DNA of 64,000 nucleotides, taken from NCBI RefSeq assembly GCF_017498505.1, contig NZ_CP071798.1, positions 3,955,501 through 4,019,500 of the forward strand, read 5' to 3'. Source of the stretch: Sporosarcina sp. Te-1 (GTDB taxonomy: Bacteria > Bacillota > Bacilli > Bacillales_A > Planococcaceae). The position numbers and the translations under genes are program-made. This document shows, piece after piece, positions 33,431 to 42,500 of the stretch. The notes below the pieces were generated by a model that saw only the letters and a program-made list of their open reading frames with translations, did no database searches and was not told the origin of the DNA. Positions within the stretch are counted from its first letter, which is position 1; the number at the start of each line of letters is the position of its first letter.

Positions 33431-34561
33431 ATGGCTGAGTTGATTTTGGAACATGTATATAAGACATTTGATAAAAATGTGACAGCTGTCTCTGACTTTC
33501 ATTTGCATATACAAGATGAGGAATTTATCGTGTTCGTCGGTCCTTCGGGATGTGGAAAGTCGACGACGCTGCGAATGATTGCTGGGCTTGAGGAAATTTC
33601 ATCAGGAAATATATATATTAATGGGGAGCTTGTTAATGACATGGCTCCGAAAGATCGTGATATTGCGATGGTGTTTCAGAACTATGCTTTATATCCACAT
33701 ATGACAGTATACGGAAATATGGCATTCGGTCTGAAGAATCGAAGGTTTCCAAAAGATGAAATCCATGAACGGGTTACAGAAGCTGCAAAGATTCTTGGTC
33801 TTGAAGATTTGTTAAATCGTAAACCTAAAGCGTTATCTGGGGGGCAAAGGCAAAGGGTTGCTTTAGGAAGGGCGATTGTCCGGGATGCTCAAGTATTTCT
33901 CATGGATGAGCCGCTATCAAATTTGGATGCAAAATTGAGGGTGCAAATGAGAGCGGAAATTGCCAAGCTTCACCAAAGGCTTAAAACAACTACTATTTAT
34001 GTTACACACGATCAAACGGAAGCAATGACGATGGCTACAAGATTAGTAGTCATGAAAGATGGTTTGATTCAACAGATCGGCTCACCAAAAGAAGTGTATG
34101 AAAATCCAGAGAATGTTTTTGTTGGTGGATTCATTGGATCACCTGCCATGAATTTTTTTGAGGGTGAGGTAGCTGAAGGAGCATTTATAATCGGGGAGAC
34201 TTCGCTTGTAATACCTGAGGAACAGATGAGGAAATTGAGACGTCAAGGCTATGTCGGGAGAAGAGCAATATTGGGAATTCGGCCGGAACATATTGATGAA
34301 ACAGTATCAACAGGGCCGAACACAGCAAGAGAGCATTTGGATATCCAAGTAGAAGTTTCAGAGCTGACAGGTGCTGAAATGATGGTTTATGCTTCTCTTG
34401 AGGGACAAAATTTTGTAGCACGGCTTAGTGCTGAAACAAGTGTTGCTCCAGGACAATTCGTGAAACTTTTATTTAATCTGGAAAAATCTCATTTTTTCGA
34501 TTTGGATAACGAACGCCGTATTCGAATTAGTGAACCTTCGGAGCAACTGGTCACATCATAA
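33431..34561 (+). CDS. ABC transporter ATPase, MsmX/UgpC type
   Basis: About 376 residues. Walker A GPSGCGKSTTLRM, MVFQNYALYPHM, signature LSGGQRQRVALGRA, Walker B FLMDEPLSNLDAKL, switch VTHDQTEAMTM, and a C-terminal TOBE region. Energises the two permeases upstream; family members such as MsmX can serve several sugar importers. The frame opens at ATG 33419, but AAGGG touches that codon; the ATG at 33431 gives the usual start MAELILEHVYKTF. Having its own ATPase makes the importer self-sufficient. A second UgpC-type ATPase is at 9049-10131. Confidence 0.88.
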   Translation: MAELILEHVYKTFDKNVTAVSDFHLHIQDEEFIVFVGPSGCGKSTTLRMIAGLEEISSGNIYINGELVNDMAPKDRDIAMVFQNYALYPHMTVYGNMAFGLKNRRFPKDEIHERVTEAAKILGLEDLLNRKPKALSGGQRQRVALGRAIVRDAQVFLMDEPLSNLDAKLRVQMRAEIAKLHQRLKTTTIYVTHDQTEAMTMATRLVVMKDGLIQQIGSPKEVYENPENVFVGGFIGSPAMNFFEGEVAEGAFIIGETSLVIPEEQMRKLRRQGYVGRRAILGIRPEHIDETVSTGPNTAREHLDIQVEVSELTGAEMMVYASLEGQNFVARLSAETSVAPGQFVKLLFNLEKSHFFDLDNERRIRISEPSEQLVTS

Positions 34562-34585
34562 AAGAAACAAGGAAGGTGTCGTTAG

Positions 34586-35464
34586 GTGTCTATTATTAGT
34601 GGCGGTCTTACATTGCTCCATGAAATGAAAAACTTGCTCCCGCCATCTGAACAAAAAATAGCGGACTATATTTTATCCAATCCTGAGATAGCTGTAAGGA
34701 TGACGGTGTCTGAGCTAGCTGAGAAGAGTTATACAAGCACAGCTGCGGTTACAAGGCTTTGTAAGTCATTGAATATAGATGGTTTTCAGGATTTAAAATT
34801 ACGTGTGAATGGAGATCTAATACAAGGCGGCAAGACGCAATCGAGAGATATTGAACCAAATGAACCAGTAGGCAAGACAATTGAAAAAGTAACCACTCTC
34901 GCCATGGAGGCCCTTCGAGAAACCGCCGAATTGTTAAGTAATAATGAATTGACGAAGGCTGTAGAAGCAATTTTAGAGTGTAGGTCAGTTCATTTTTTTG
35001 GAGTAGGGGCCTCTGCTATATGTGCAATGGACGCTCAACAGAAATTTCTCCGGATTAATAAGCCGTCAACTGCGTTTACAGATATACATATGGGGGCAAC
35101 AATTGTTGCGAATGCAGGACCAGAGGATGTTGTCGTTGGCATATCCTTTTCCGGAGAAACGGTGGAAGTGGTGCGCATTATGGAATTGGCCAAAGAAAAG
35201 GGTGTTAAGACAATAAGTTTAACTAAATATGGTCTATCGACAATTTCTAATATAGCTGACATTTCGCTGACTACTTCCCCAACAAAAGAAGCGAATTTTA
35301 GAAGTGGAGCTACTTCTTCTAGATTGGCACAGCTTCATGTAATGGATATATTGTTCATGTCGGTTGCTTCCCGTCAGTACAATAAAACAATAGAGTACTT
35401 AGATAATACACGCAAAGCAATTTATGAGATGCAAGAGTCTGTTGTTAAAAAGAAAAAGAAATAA
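34586..35464 (+). CDS. murR: MurR/RpiR-family transcription regulator
   Basis: 292 residues. N-terminal RpiR helix-turn-helix (about 1-77: LPPSEQKIADYILSNPE, VSELAEKSYTSTAAVTRLCK) and a C-terminal SIS domain (about 120-255: HFFGVGASAICAMDAQQKF, GISFSGETVEVVRIMELAKE) that senses a sugar phosphate. In known systems MurR binds MurNAc-6-P. GTG start nine bases after GGAAGG. Eighth gene in the operon; the palindrome at 26500-26537 is its likely site. Confidence 0.87.
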   Translation: MSIISGGLTLLHEMKNLLPPSEQKIADYILSNPEIAVRMTVSELAEKSYTSTAAVTRLCKSLNIDGFQDLKLRVNGDLIQGGKTQSRDIEPNEPVGKTIEKVTTLAMEALRETAELLSNNELTKAVEAILECRSVHFFGVGASAICAMDAQQKFLRINKPSTAFTDIHMGATIVANAGPEDVVVGISFSGETVEVVRIMELAKEKGVKTISLTKYGLSTISNIADISLTTSPTKEANFRSGATSSRLAQLHVMDILFMSVASRQYNKTIEYLDNTRKAIYEMQESVVKKKKK

Positions 35465-35473
35465 GGTGATTTC

Positions 35474-36640
35474 TTGGACTTTCAATTGACAAATGTCCAC
35501 TTCCATTTGCAAGATGGAACCTTAGTTCAAGGATGTATAGAAGTTGCGGAAGGCGTTATCAAAGATATTATATTGGAAAATAGAAGTCGCAAAAGTGCTT
35601 TGAAAACCATTGATGGAAATAACGGCATCGTATTGCCTGGATTTATTGATATACATATACACGGGGGATACGGTGCGGATGTGATGGATGGGACGCCGGA
35701 AGCACTTAAGAAGATGGCAGACCGATTGCCTTCTGAAGGTACCACCTCTTTCTTGGCTACTACTATAACACAGAGTACAGATGAGATTGCTAAAGCGGTA
35801 GCAAACGTGAAATCGTATATGGCTAATCGAGAGTACGGTTTTGCAGAGTTACTAGGTATTCATCTTGAAGGCCCATATATTAATTCTGAACAAGCAGGTG
35901 CGCAAAACAAGAAATTTATCGAAAAACCTTCTTTATCTCATCTAAAGAAATTGTTCAAAGGGCACTTGGATAATTTGGAAATTGTTACCTTCGCGCCAGA
36001 GCTGGATGATAACTTTCAAATGCTAGATAAGTTAGCAAAACAGAATATTATCGTTTCAGCGGGCCATACCTCGGCTAATAATGATTTGCTAAAAGAAGCT
36101 ATGAACCGGGGGGTGACTCATTTGACCCACATATGCAACGCAATGAAAGGGATTCATCATCGAGACATGGGGCCAGTGGGAACTGCAATACTAGATAAAC
36201 GACTCTATATTGAGTTAATTGCAGATGGAGTTCATGTTGGGAAAGAAATGCTAACTCTTCTATATAAGTGTGTTGGTCCGGATAGAATTATGCTTATTAC
36301 AGACTCAATACGAGCCAAAGGACTGATTGATGGAGAATATTCGCTAGGTGGTCAAATTGTAAATGTGACGAACAAAAAGGCAACACTAAAAAATGGCACA
36401 CTGGCCGGGAGTGTATTGAAGTTAAATGAAGCACTAAAGATTATGCGTGAAGCTACAGGTGCTACATTGTACGAACTAGAAATCATGTCTTCTGCCACGG
36501 CTGCGAAGCGATTAGGTATTTGGGATAGAAAGGGGAGTATTGAAAGAGGTAAGGATGCAGACATGGTAGTGTTAAATTCTGCTCTAGACGTGGAGATGAC
36601 ATATTGTAAAGGGCGACTGGCTTACAAAAAAAGGAATTAA
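35474..36640 (+). CDS. nagA: N-acetylglucosamine-6-phosphate deacetylase
   Basis: 388 residues, amidohydrolase superfamily. Metal and catalytic segments: DIHIHGGYGADVMDG, GIHLEGPYINSEQAGAQ, SAGHTSANNDLL, THICNAMKGIHHRDMG and ITDSIRAKG with the catalytic Asp; C-terminal KGSIERGKDADMVVLN. Converts GlcNAc-6-P, the MurQ product, to GlcN-6-P and acetate. TTG start behind AAGGTG. Last gene of the operon, followed by a clear terminator. nagB is not in this window. Confidence 0.92.
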   Translation: MDFQLTNVHFHLQDGTLVQGCIEVAEGVIKDIILENRSRKSALKTIDGNNGIVLPGFIDIHIHGGYGADVMDGTPEALKKMADRLPSEGTTSFLATTITQSTDEIAKAVANVKSYMANREYGFAELLGIHLEGPYINSEQAGAQNKKFIEKPSLSHLKKLFKGHLDNLEIVTFAPELDDNFQMLDKLAKQNIIVSAGHTSANNDLLKEAMNRGVTHLTHICNAMKGIHHRDMGPVGTAILDKRLYIELIADGVHVGKEMLTLLYKCVGPDRIMLITDSIRAKGLIDGEYSLGGQIVNVTNKKATLKNGTLAGSVLKLNEALKIMREATGATLYELEIMSSATAAKRLGIWDRKGSIERGKDADMVVLNSALDVEMTYCKGRLAYKKRN

Positions 36641-36645
36641 TGAAC

Positions 36646-36679
36646 AAAGGGTTGCCCTGTTTGAGGGCAACCCTTTTAT
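36646..36679 (+). terminator. Intrinsic terminator of the amino-sugar operon
   Basis: AAGGGTTGCCCT (36647-36658) pairs with AGGGCAACCCTT (36664-36675), 5-base loop, then TTAT. Confidence 0.9.
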
Positions 36680-36737
36680 ATAGCAACTTTCAAGTTTCTT
36701 GTATCATTTCAAATGTCATTTGATGCCGCGGTCAAAG

Positions 36738-36820
36738 TTCCACTGGGTGTCTTCTAACTTAAGCAACGCAAGCCCTGCCTTCTCTTGCGTCCTTGCGACC
36801 CTATAGCCGCGCCAGTGTGA
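36738..36820. ncRNA. Possible structured RNA element, unidentified
   Basis: In the 436-base gene-free spacer, CCACTGG (36740-36746) can pair with CCAGTG (36812-36817), enclosing a 7-bp hairpin ACGCAAG / CTTGCGT (36766-36772, 36784-36790). The segment is more GC-rich than its AT-rich surroundings. I could not match it to a known riboswitch or sRNA. The rest of the spacer (to 37076) is AT-rich leader of the FtsH-like gene. Confidence 0.25.
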
Positions 36821-37076
36821 ATAAGTATCCTCAAAAACAGTACGTAGAATGCCATGTAAACTAAAAAGCCACTAATTGGTGAAATTTAATAATAACACAG
36901 GAAAAAGGAAAAGTCAATACTTCATGGAGACGCAACTGAATCTATCAATATATCTAGTACAAATGGATAGCGACCTAGCGTAATAAATTTGTCAATGATT
37001 CTCCAATCTTAGAACTGTTAAAATGGTTTCTTTTCTTATATAATAAGTCTATCTTTCTAAAGGAGTTGGGGATGGC

Positions 37077-38810
37077 TTGAAGCCGAATCTAAAATTTGCA
37101 ACAAAGATTGTCGTCCTGGTCCTCTTCGTCATGGGTGTAGTTGTGAGTGTCGGATGGTATGTCTCTGGTGCAAATAAGGGTATTCAGATGTCGTTCTCTG
37201 AAATGGAGAAAACGATTCAGGCCCAAAACGGTGAGCCACTCAAGCTCAAAGAAAAATCCGATGGAACATTGTATTTGGAAAGCGGCGACGCTGTCTATGT
37301 GACGCAAGTCCGTCCCGCAAGCCAGCTGGCAGAACAGCTCGTAGAAAAATACAACCTTTCCTATAAATATGTGGATAATGGTCAATACGGCGGAGTCATC
37401 ATTGCCGGGATCATCCTCCTTTCTTTTCTTACCCTTGTCATTCTTCACAAGAAAGGGAAAATTGGCGTCGGCCTGTCTTCCATGAAAAACGGAGCATCGA
37501 AGGCGACTCCGCTGCCTGATGTGACATTGAATGACATTGGTGGTCTTCCGGAAGAAATGAAGGAAGAGATTCACCAAACTTTATCGATTATTAAAGATCC
37601 TAAAAAAGCGGCGCAAATTGGCATTAAAGCGCCGAAAGGGGTTTTATTATATGGACCTCCCGGAACAGGGAAAACATTGCTTGCCCAAGCAATTGCCCAG
37701 GAAATAGGGGCAACGTTCTTCTCTTCCAGCGGCTCTGCTTTCACAGAACTCTATGTCGGAGTCGGTGCTTCCCGGGTGCGCACCTTGTTTGAAAATGCTC
37801 GGAAGCAGCGTCCTGCGGTCATCTTCATCGATGAGGTGGATGCACTTGCGGGTAAACGAAAAGAGCATGGCGGGGAAGAGTCCGAGAAGACATTAACGGA
37901 ATTGCTCGTCCAATTGGACGGCGGGAAAGATAATGAGGATATTCTTTTCATTGCCGCTACGAACCGCAAAGATATGCTGGATGATGCATTTCTCCGTCCC
38001 GGCCGTATCGATTATACGTTCAATGTTCCGCTTCCGGATACGGGCGGTCGCCGGGAAATCATTGATATCCATACAAAAGGACGGCTCTTATCTGAAGAAG
38101 TGTATGCATCGCTCGATGTGTTAGCAGAAAGTACGTCAGGATTTTCCGGTGCAGAATTAAGTTCATTGTTTGAAACGGCCAGCAAGCGCGCCATTCGTGA
38201 CGGCCGCGAGCAAATCGGCAAAGGCGACTTGGATTTCGCCATTGACCGGACGATTTTAGGCAGCACCTCACGTGCATTGAACGATCCCGAAACAAAACGT
38301 CGCGTCGCCATCCATGAATCGGGGCACGCACTCGTCGCTGCCTTGACGAAACCAGGTTCTGTTCGAAAAGCAACAATCATTCCGCGAGGCCAGGCACTCG
38401 GTTATGTAGCACCGATTCAGAAGGAACTTCATTTGCAAACAGCAAGTGAACTGATGGATCAAGTGAGCATGATCCTGGCGGGCGGTGTCGCAGAACGGAT
38501 TTACCTCGGTGAGCATAGTATCGGCGTCAGCGGCGATGTCCAACAAGCCAAAGACATTATCGAGCGGATGGTCGACACAGGCTTATTCCAAGACAGCTTC
38601 ACGCTCACCTTTAATAAAGGGGAAAAAGAAGAGAAAATGCAAAAAATCTTTGGGGAAGCGTTACGAAAAACTGAAACGCTCATCAAAGAATACGCTCCTC
38701 AGTTTGAACACCTAGTTGATGTACTCTATCATAAGGAAACACTGGACGGAGCAGAAGTGCAGGAAATCGTAGAAGGTGCCGGCGTCGAGCAGGCATTGAT
38801 TGTATATTAA
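37077..38810 (+). CDS. FtsH-like AAA+ zinc metalloprotease
   Basis: 577 residues. Two membrane spans (about 9-30 and 105-123) flank a short extracellular part, then an AAA module with Walker A GPPGTGKT at 193, Walker B FIDEVDAL and SRH ATNRKDMLDDAFLRPGRID, and an M41 protease with HESGH at 413-417 and third zinc ligand Asp487 in SGDVQQAKD. Degrades membrane and soluble proteins. It is shorter than the roughly 640 residues of B. subtilis FtsH and lies outside the usual hprT/tilS neighbourhood, so it is probably a second paralogue. The start is TTG with AAGGAG eleven bases upstream. Confidence 0.88.
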   Translation: MKPNLKFATKIVVLVLFVMGVVVSVGWYVSGANKGIQMSFSEMEKTIQAQNGEPLKLKEKSDGTLYLESGDAVYVTQVRPASQLAEQLVEKYNLSYKYVDNGQYGGVIIAGIILLSFLTLVILHKKGKIGVGLSSMKNGASKATPLPDVTLNDIGGLPEEMKEEIHQTLSIIKDPKKAAQIGIKAPKGVLLYGPPGTGKTLLAQAIAQEIGATFFSSSGSAFTELYVGVGASRVRTLFENARKQRPAVIFIDEVDALAGKRKEHGGEESEKTLTELLVQLDGGKDNEDILFIAATNRKDMLDDAFLRPGRIDYTFNVPLPDTGGRREIIDIHTKGRLLSEEVYASLDVLAESTSGFSGAELSSLFETASKRAIRDGREQIGKGDLDFAIDRTILGSTSRALNDPETKRRVAIHESGHALVAALTKPGSVRKATIIPRGQALGYVAPIQKELHLQTASELMDQVSMILAGGVAERIYLGEHSIGVSGDVQQAKDIIERMVDTGLFQDSFTLTFNKGEKEEKMQKIFGEALRKTETLIKEYAPQFEHLVDVLYHKETLDGAEVQEIVEGAGVEQALIVY

Positions 38811-38821
38811 CGAGTCAAGGA

Positions 38822-38856
38822 AAGCCATTCTCCATTTTTGGGGATGGCTTTTTTGT
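38822..38856 (+). terminator. Intrinsic terminator of the FtsH-like gene
   Basis: AAGCCATTCTCC pairs with GGGGATGGCTT around an ATTTTT loop, followed by TTTTTT. Confidence 0.85.
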
Positions 38857-38884
38857 GGTTTTGAACGACGAGTAACCTTACAGG

Positions 38885-39225
38885 TGAACGCCAGAAAAAG
38901 CTTGTTGAATGCCCGAAAAAGTTTGTGAGCGCCAGTAAAGCCGGTTAAATGCCCGAAAAAGTTTGTGAGCGCCAGAAAAGCTTGTTGAACGCCAGAAAAA
39001 GTCTGCGAGCGCCAAAAAAGCCGGTTGAACGCCAGAAAAAGTCTGCGAATGCCAAATAAGCTTGCCTAAGCGCCAAATAAAGTCTGCTGGTGCCAAAAAA
39101 GCTAGGCTGAATGCCAAATAAAGTTTGTAGGTGCCAAAATTGCCTGTCTCCGCGCCGAATAAAGCTAGCCGTACGCCAAATAAACTCCACAAACGCCAAA
39201 ACAGCTCACCTGAGCGCCAAATACA
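38885..39225. repeat. Third intergenic array, 20/21-bp period with phased A-tracts
   Basis: About 17 degenerate units of the form GAGCGCCA-AAAAAG-x-TTG. The GCC cores start at 38890, 38911, 38931, 38951, 38971, 38991, 39011, 39031, 39051, 39072, 39092, 39113, 39133, 39154, 39175, 39195 and 39216, so every step is 20 or 21 bp. Each unit carries an A-tract just after the core, hence A-tracts recur every two helical turns. Lies after the FtsH-like terminator. Apparent repetitive ORFs on the minus strand come from the period and lack ribosome sites. The following 39226-39540 shows nothing beyond the leader of the nuclease gene. Confidence 0.9.
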
Positions 39226-39551
39226 ACGGACCAGTACATAAAGTAAGCTGCTCTTCACCGGATCATTCTCAACGCCACTTTACATAATAACTTCTTTGTC
39301 ATGAAGACAAACTGCCAGCTATAACTTTTCTCTCACAGCCAAATCATACGAAACTCACTAAACTATCAATGAATTATATGTCAAATGATATAGAAGAAAC
39401 CTTTAAAATCTTACAAAAAGTCGCATAGAAACGCTCTCAAGGCAATGGTACGATGTGTATGAAGTCTTGCAGAATATGAATCTAGCAAGGGAAAGGAAGC
39501 GATTTTTCCAACTGTACCGTGTAATACTAACACTGAGAGGAGAACGGTTAC

Positions 39552-42500
39552 ATGAAAAGCAAGAGATGGAAGAAGGGCATGAACGGCTTGCTGTCTGTTG
39601 GGTTGATTGCAAGTTTGATCGTTCCATCTTTTCCGGCTGTTGTGCGATCGGCGACGACGGCGGAGGATCTGATCATTTCCGAGTATGTGGAAGGAAGCAG
39701 TTTTAATAAGGCGATTGAGCTATACAACGGGACAGGCACTGCGGTTGACCTGGGCGAGTACACGTTGGAGCTATATGCAAATGGGGCAACGGCACCTTCC
39801 GCTTCGCTTGCTTTATCGGGTACTTTACCCGAAGAGGACACGTTTGTCCTAACGCATCGGGATGCGGTGGCAGAGTTGAAAGCAAAAGGGGATTTTGAAA
39901 ATACAAGTGTTATTAACTTTAATGGGGACGATGCACTTGTTTTGAAACATGAAGGGACTATTATTGATTCATTTGGACAAGTCGGTGCACGCAGCAACTG
40001 GGGAACTGACGTGACACTGGTGCGGAAATCTTCCGTAACGGAAGGGGATCGGATTATCAATGATTCATTCAATCGGGATGACGAATGGATTGTGTATCCG
40101 AAAGATACTTTTGATTACCTTGGGTCGCATGATATGGATGGCGGCGGAACACCAGGCGATCCAGGAGATCCTGAAGATCCGGTCGGGACAGTAACGATTG
40201 CCGAAGCACGCGCCATGGCAGTCGGAGACACCGTAACCATTAAAGGGGTCGTCGCAGCCACACTTAAAAATACAATTTCCGTCCAAGATGAAACGGGCGG
40301 AATCGCGGTTCGACCAACATCACTCGCGGCAACAGTCGGAGATGAGGTCATCTTGACCGGCACGTTGGCAGATTACCGCGGACTTCTTCAATTGGACAAG
40401 GCCACTCTTGTCGAGAAGAAAGACCAAGTCGGTACGCCGGCACCCAAAGTCATTACAGGTGCAGAGGTGGATGAAGCGCATGAATCCCAGCTCGTCACAG
40501 TGCATAACGTCATTCTATCTGACGTGCAAGCGGGAAGCGGCTGGGCAAATTACTTGGCGACAGACGGCACGGAGTTCATTGTCCGGGATGAATCAGCTGC
40601 ACTCGGACTTGCGGTTGGGAAAACGTATGATTCCATCACGGGAATTGTTCAGCAGTTTGATAATGACTATCAAGTGATTCCGCGTTCTGCGCAAGACATT
40701 GTAGTCGACAGCTCTATTGTCCAGCCGGTCATCGCAACGCCTGGAAGCGGGACGTATGTCGGAGGAACCCAGGTATCGCTATCGACACAGACAGCTGATG
40801 CGGACATCCTCTATACGTTGGATGGTACCGATCCGATTGCGGGTGGCGCTACTTTTGCCGATCCAATCGATATACAAGAAACGACAACCATTAAAGCAGT
40901 CGTCCGGACGAATGACGGACGTTACAGTGATGTAAAAACGTTCACGTACACGATTACGGAAAGCTTGAAAATCCATGATATTCAAGGGGCGGGTCATGTC
41001 TCGCCTTTCAACAATCAAGTTGTCGAAGGTGTGGAAGGGATCGTAACGTATAAGTACGAACTGAACGGTTCGACGTATTACCATATTCAAACGCCAGACG
41101 ATCAACGGGATGGTGATTTGAATACATCAGAAGCGGTTGTTCTCTACAGTGGAAAAGATACGTGGAAACTTTCCGTCGGTGATCTTGTTTCGGTTACTGG
41201 ACAAGTAAGCGAATACGCAATCGACGGGTATGCCGATCGCCAAGAGACCGACTTGAAGACAACACAAATTAATGTGCGGGATGACCGCGGCGGCAAGGTG
41301 ACGATTCTAAAGCGCAATGTGCCGCTTCCGACACCTTTCGTTATCGATGAAACCAACTTGCCGGCATCACATATCGCTAGCCCGAACTTTGCCGAATTCG
41401 ATCCAGCTAAATATGCGGCAGATTTCTGGGAAAGCCGTGAAGCGATGCTCGTGGAAGTCGGCACTGTAAAGGCAGTCGGTCCCCAGCAGCATGGCGATCT
41501 TGTGACGGTATTTAAAAATATTCCGACCGAGACGATCATGGGCGGTATCCTTCTGAAGGAAAATGATGAAAACGCAGACCGTGTTCAGTTCAGATTAGAG
41601 CCGAATGGCCCTGCGCGTGAGTTCGAAGTGGCCACCGGCGATCGTTTTGAAGGTCCGATCACAGGTGTTGTCGGCTATTCATTCCAAAACTATAAAATAT
41701 ACACTTCATTAGATGCAATGCGAGCGGCCCACCGTAAAGGGGATGCAGCACCTGAAAAGACGACGATTGTGAAAGCGGATGACAAGTTGACGATCGCATC
41801 GTACAACTTGGAGAACTTCTCGAACAACCGGAAAACAACTTCTGATGACAAAGCAAGGAAACTGGCTAGAGCAATTGCGTCCGATATGCAAAGCCCTGAC
41901 ATCGTCGGTGTAACCGAGGTGCAGGATAATAATGGACCAGATGCAGGTGATTCACGTGCCAATGAAAGCTATGAACGCCTAATCCAAGCGATTGTCGATG
42001 CGGGAGGCGTACAGTATGAATATGTCAACATCGATCCAGTCAATAATGCAGACGGCGGCCAGCCGAATGCCAACATCCGTGTCGGATTCTTATACAACCC
42101 AGCGCGTGTATCCTTGACAGAAGGCAGCCCAGCAGGTGATGCGACGACTGCAGTCGGCTATGAAAACGGGAAATTGACATTGAATCCTGGACGCATTGAT
42201 CCGAACAATGAAGCGTTTGCGAGCAGCCGGAAACCGCTTGCGGCCCAGTTTGATTTCCAAGGGGAATCCATTGTCGTTATTGCGAATCACTGGAATTCAA
42301 AGAATGGAGACACGCCGGCTTTCGGTGCGATTCAACCACCAGTCCTTGGCAGTGAAGTCCAGCGGAAGAAAATAGCGAAAATCGTTTATGACTTCATCGG
42401 CGAAATCAAAACCGAAAATCCGGATGCCTATGTCGTATCCCTCGGTGATTTCAACGATTTCCAATTTTCACAAGCGATCAAAATTCATGAAGGCGATTTA

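Noticed and set aside
36738..36820. c-di-GMP riboswitch
   Set aside because: A GACGCAAG word on the minus strand recalls the GEMM core, but the flanking stems, the tetraloop receptor and a downstream gene on that strand are missing.
38878..39258. 126-aa minus-strand ORF rich in Trp, Ala and Phe
   Set aside because: Lies entirely in the third repeat array; periodic, no ribosome site, and stops depend on drift of the period.
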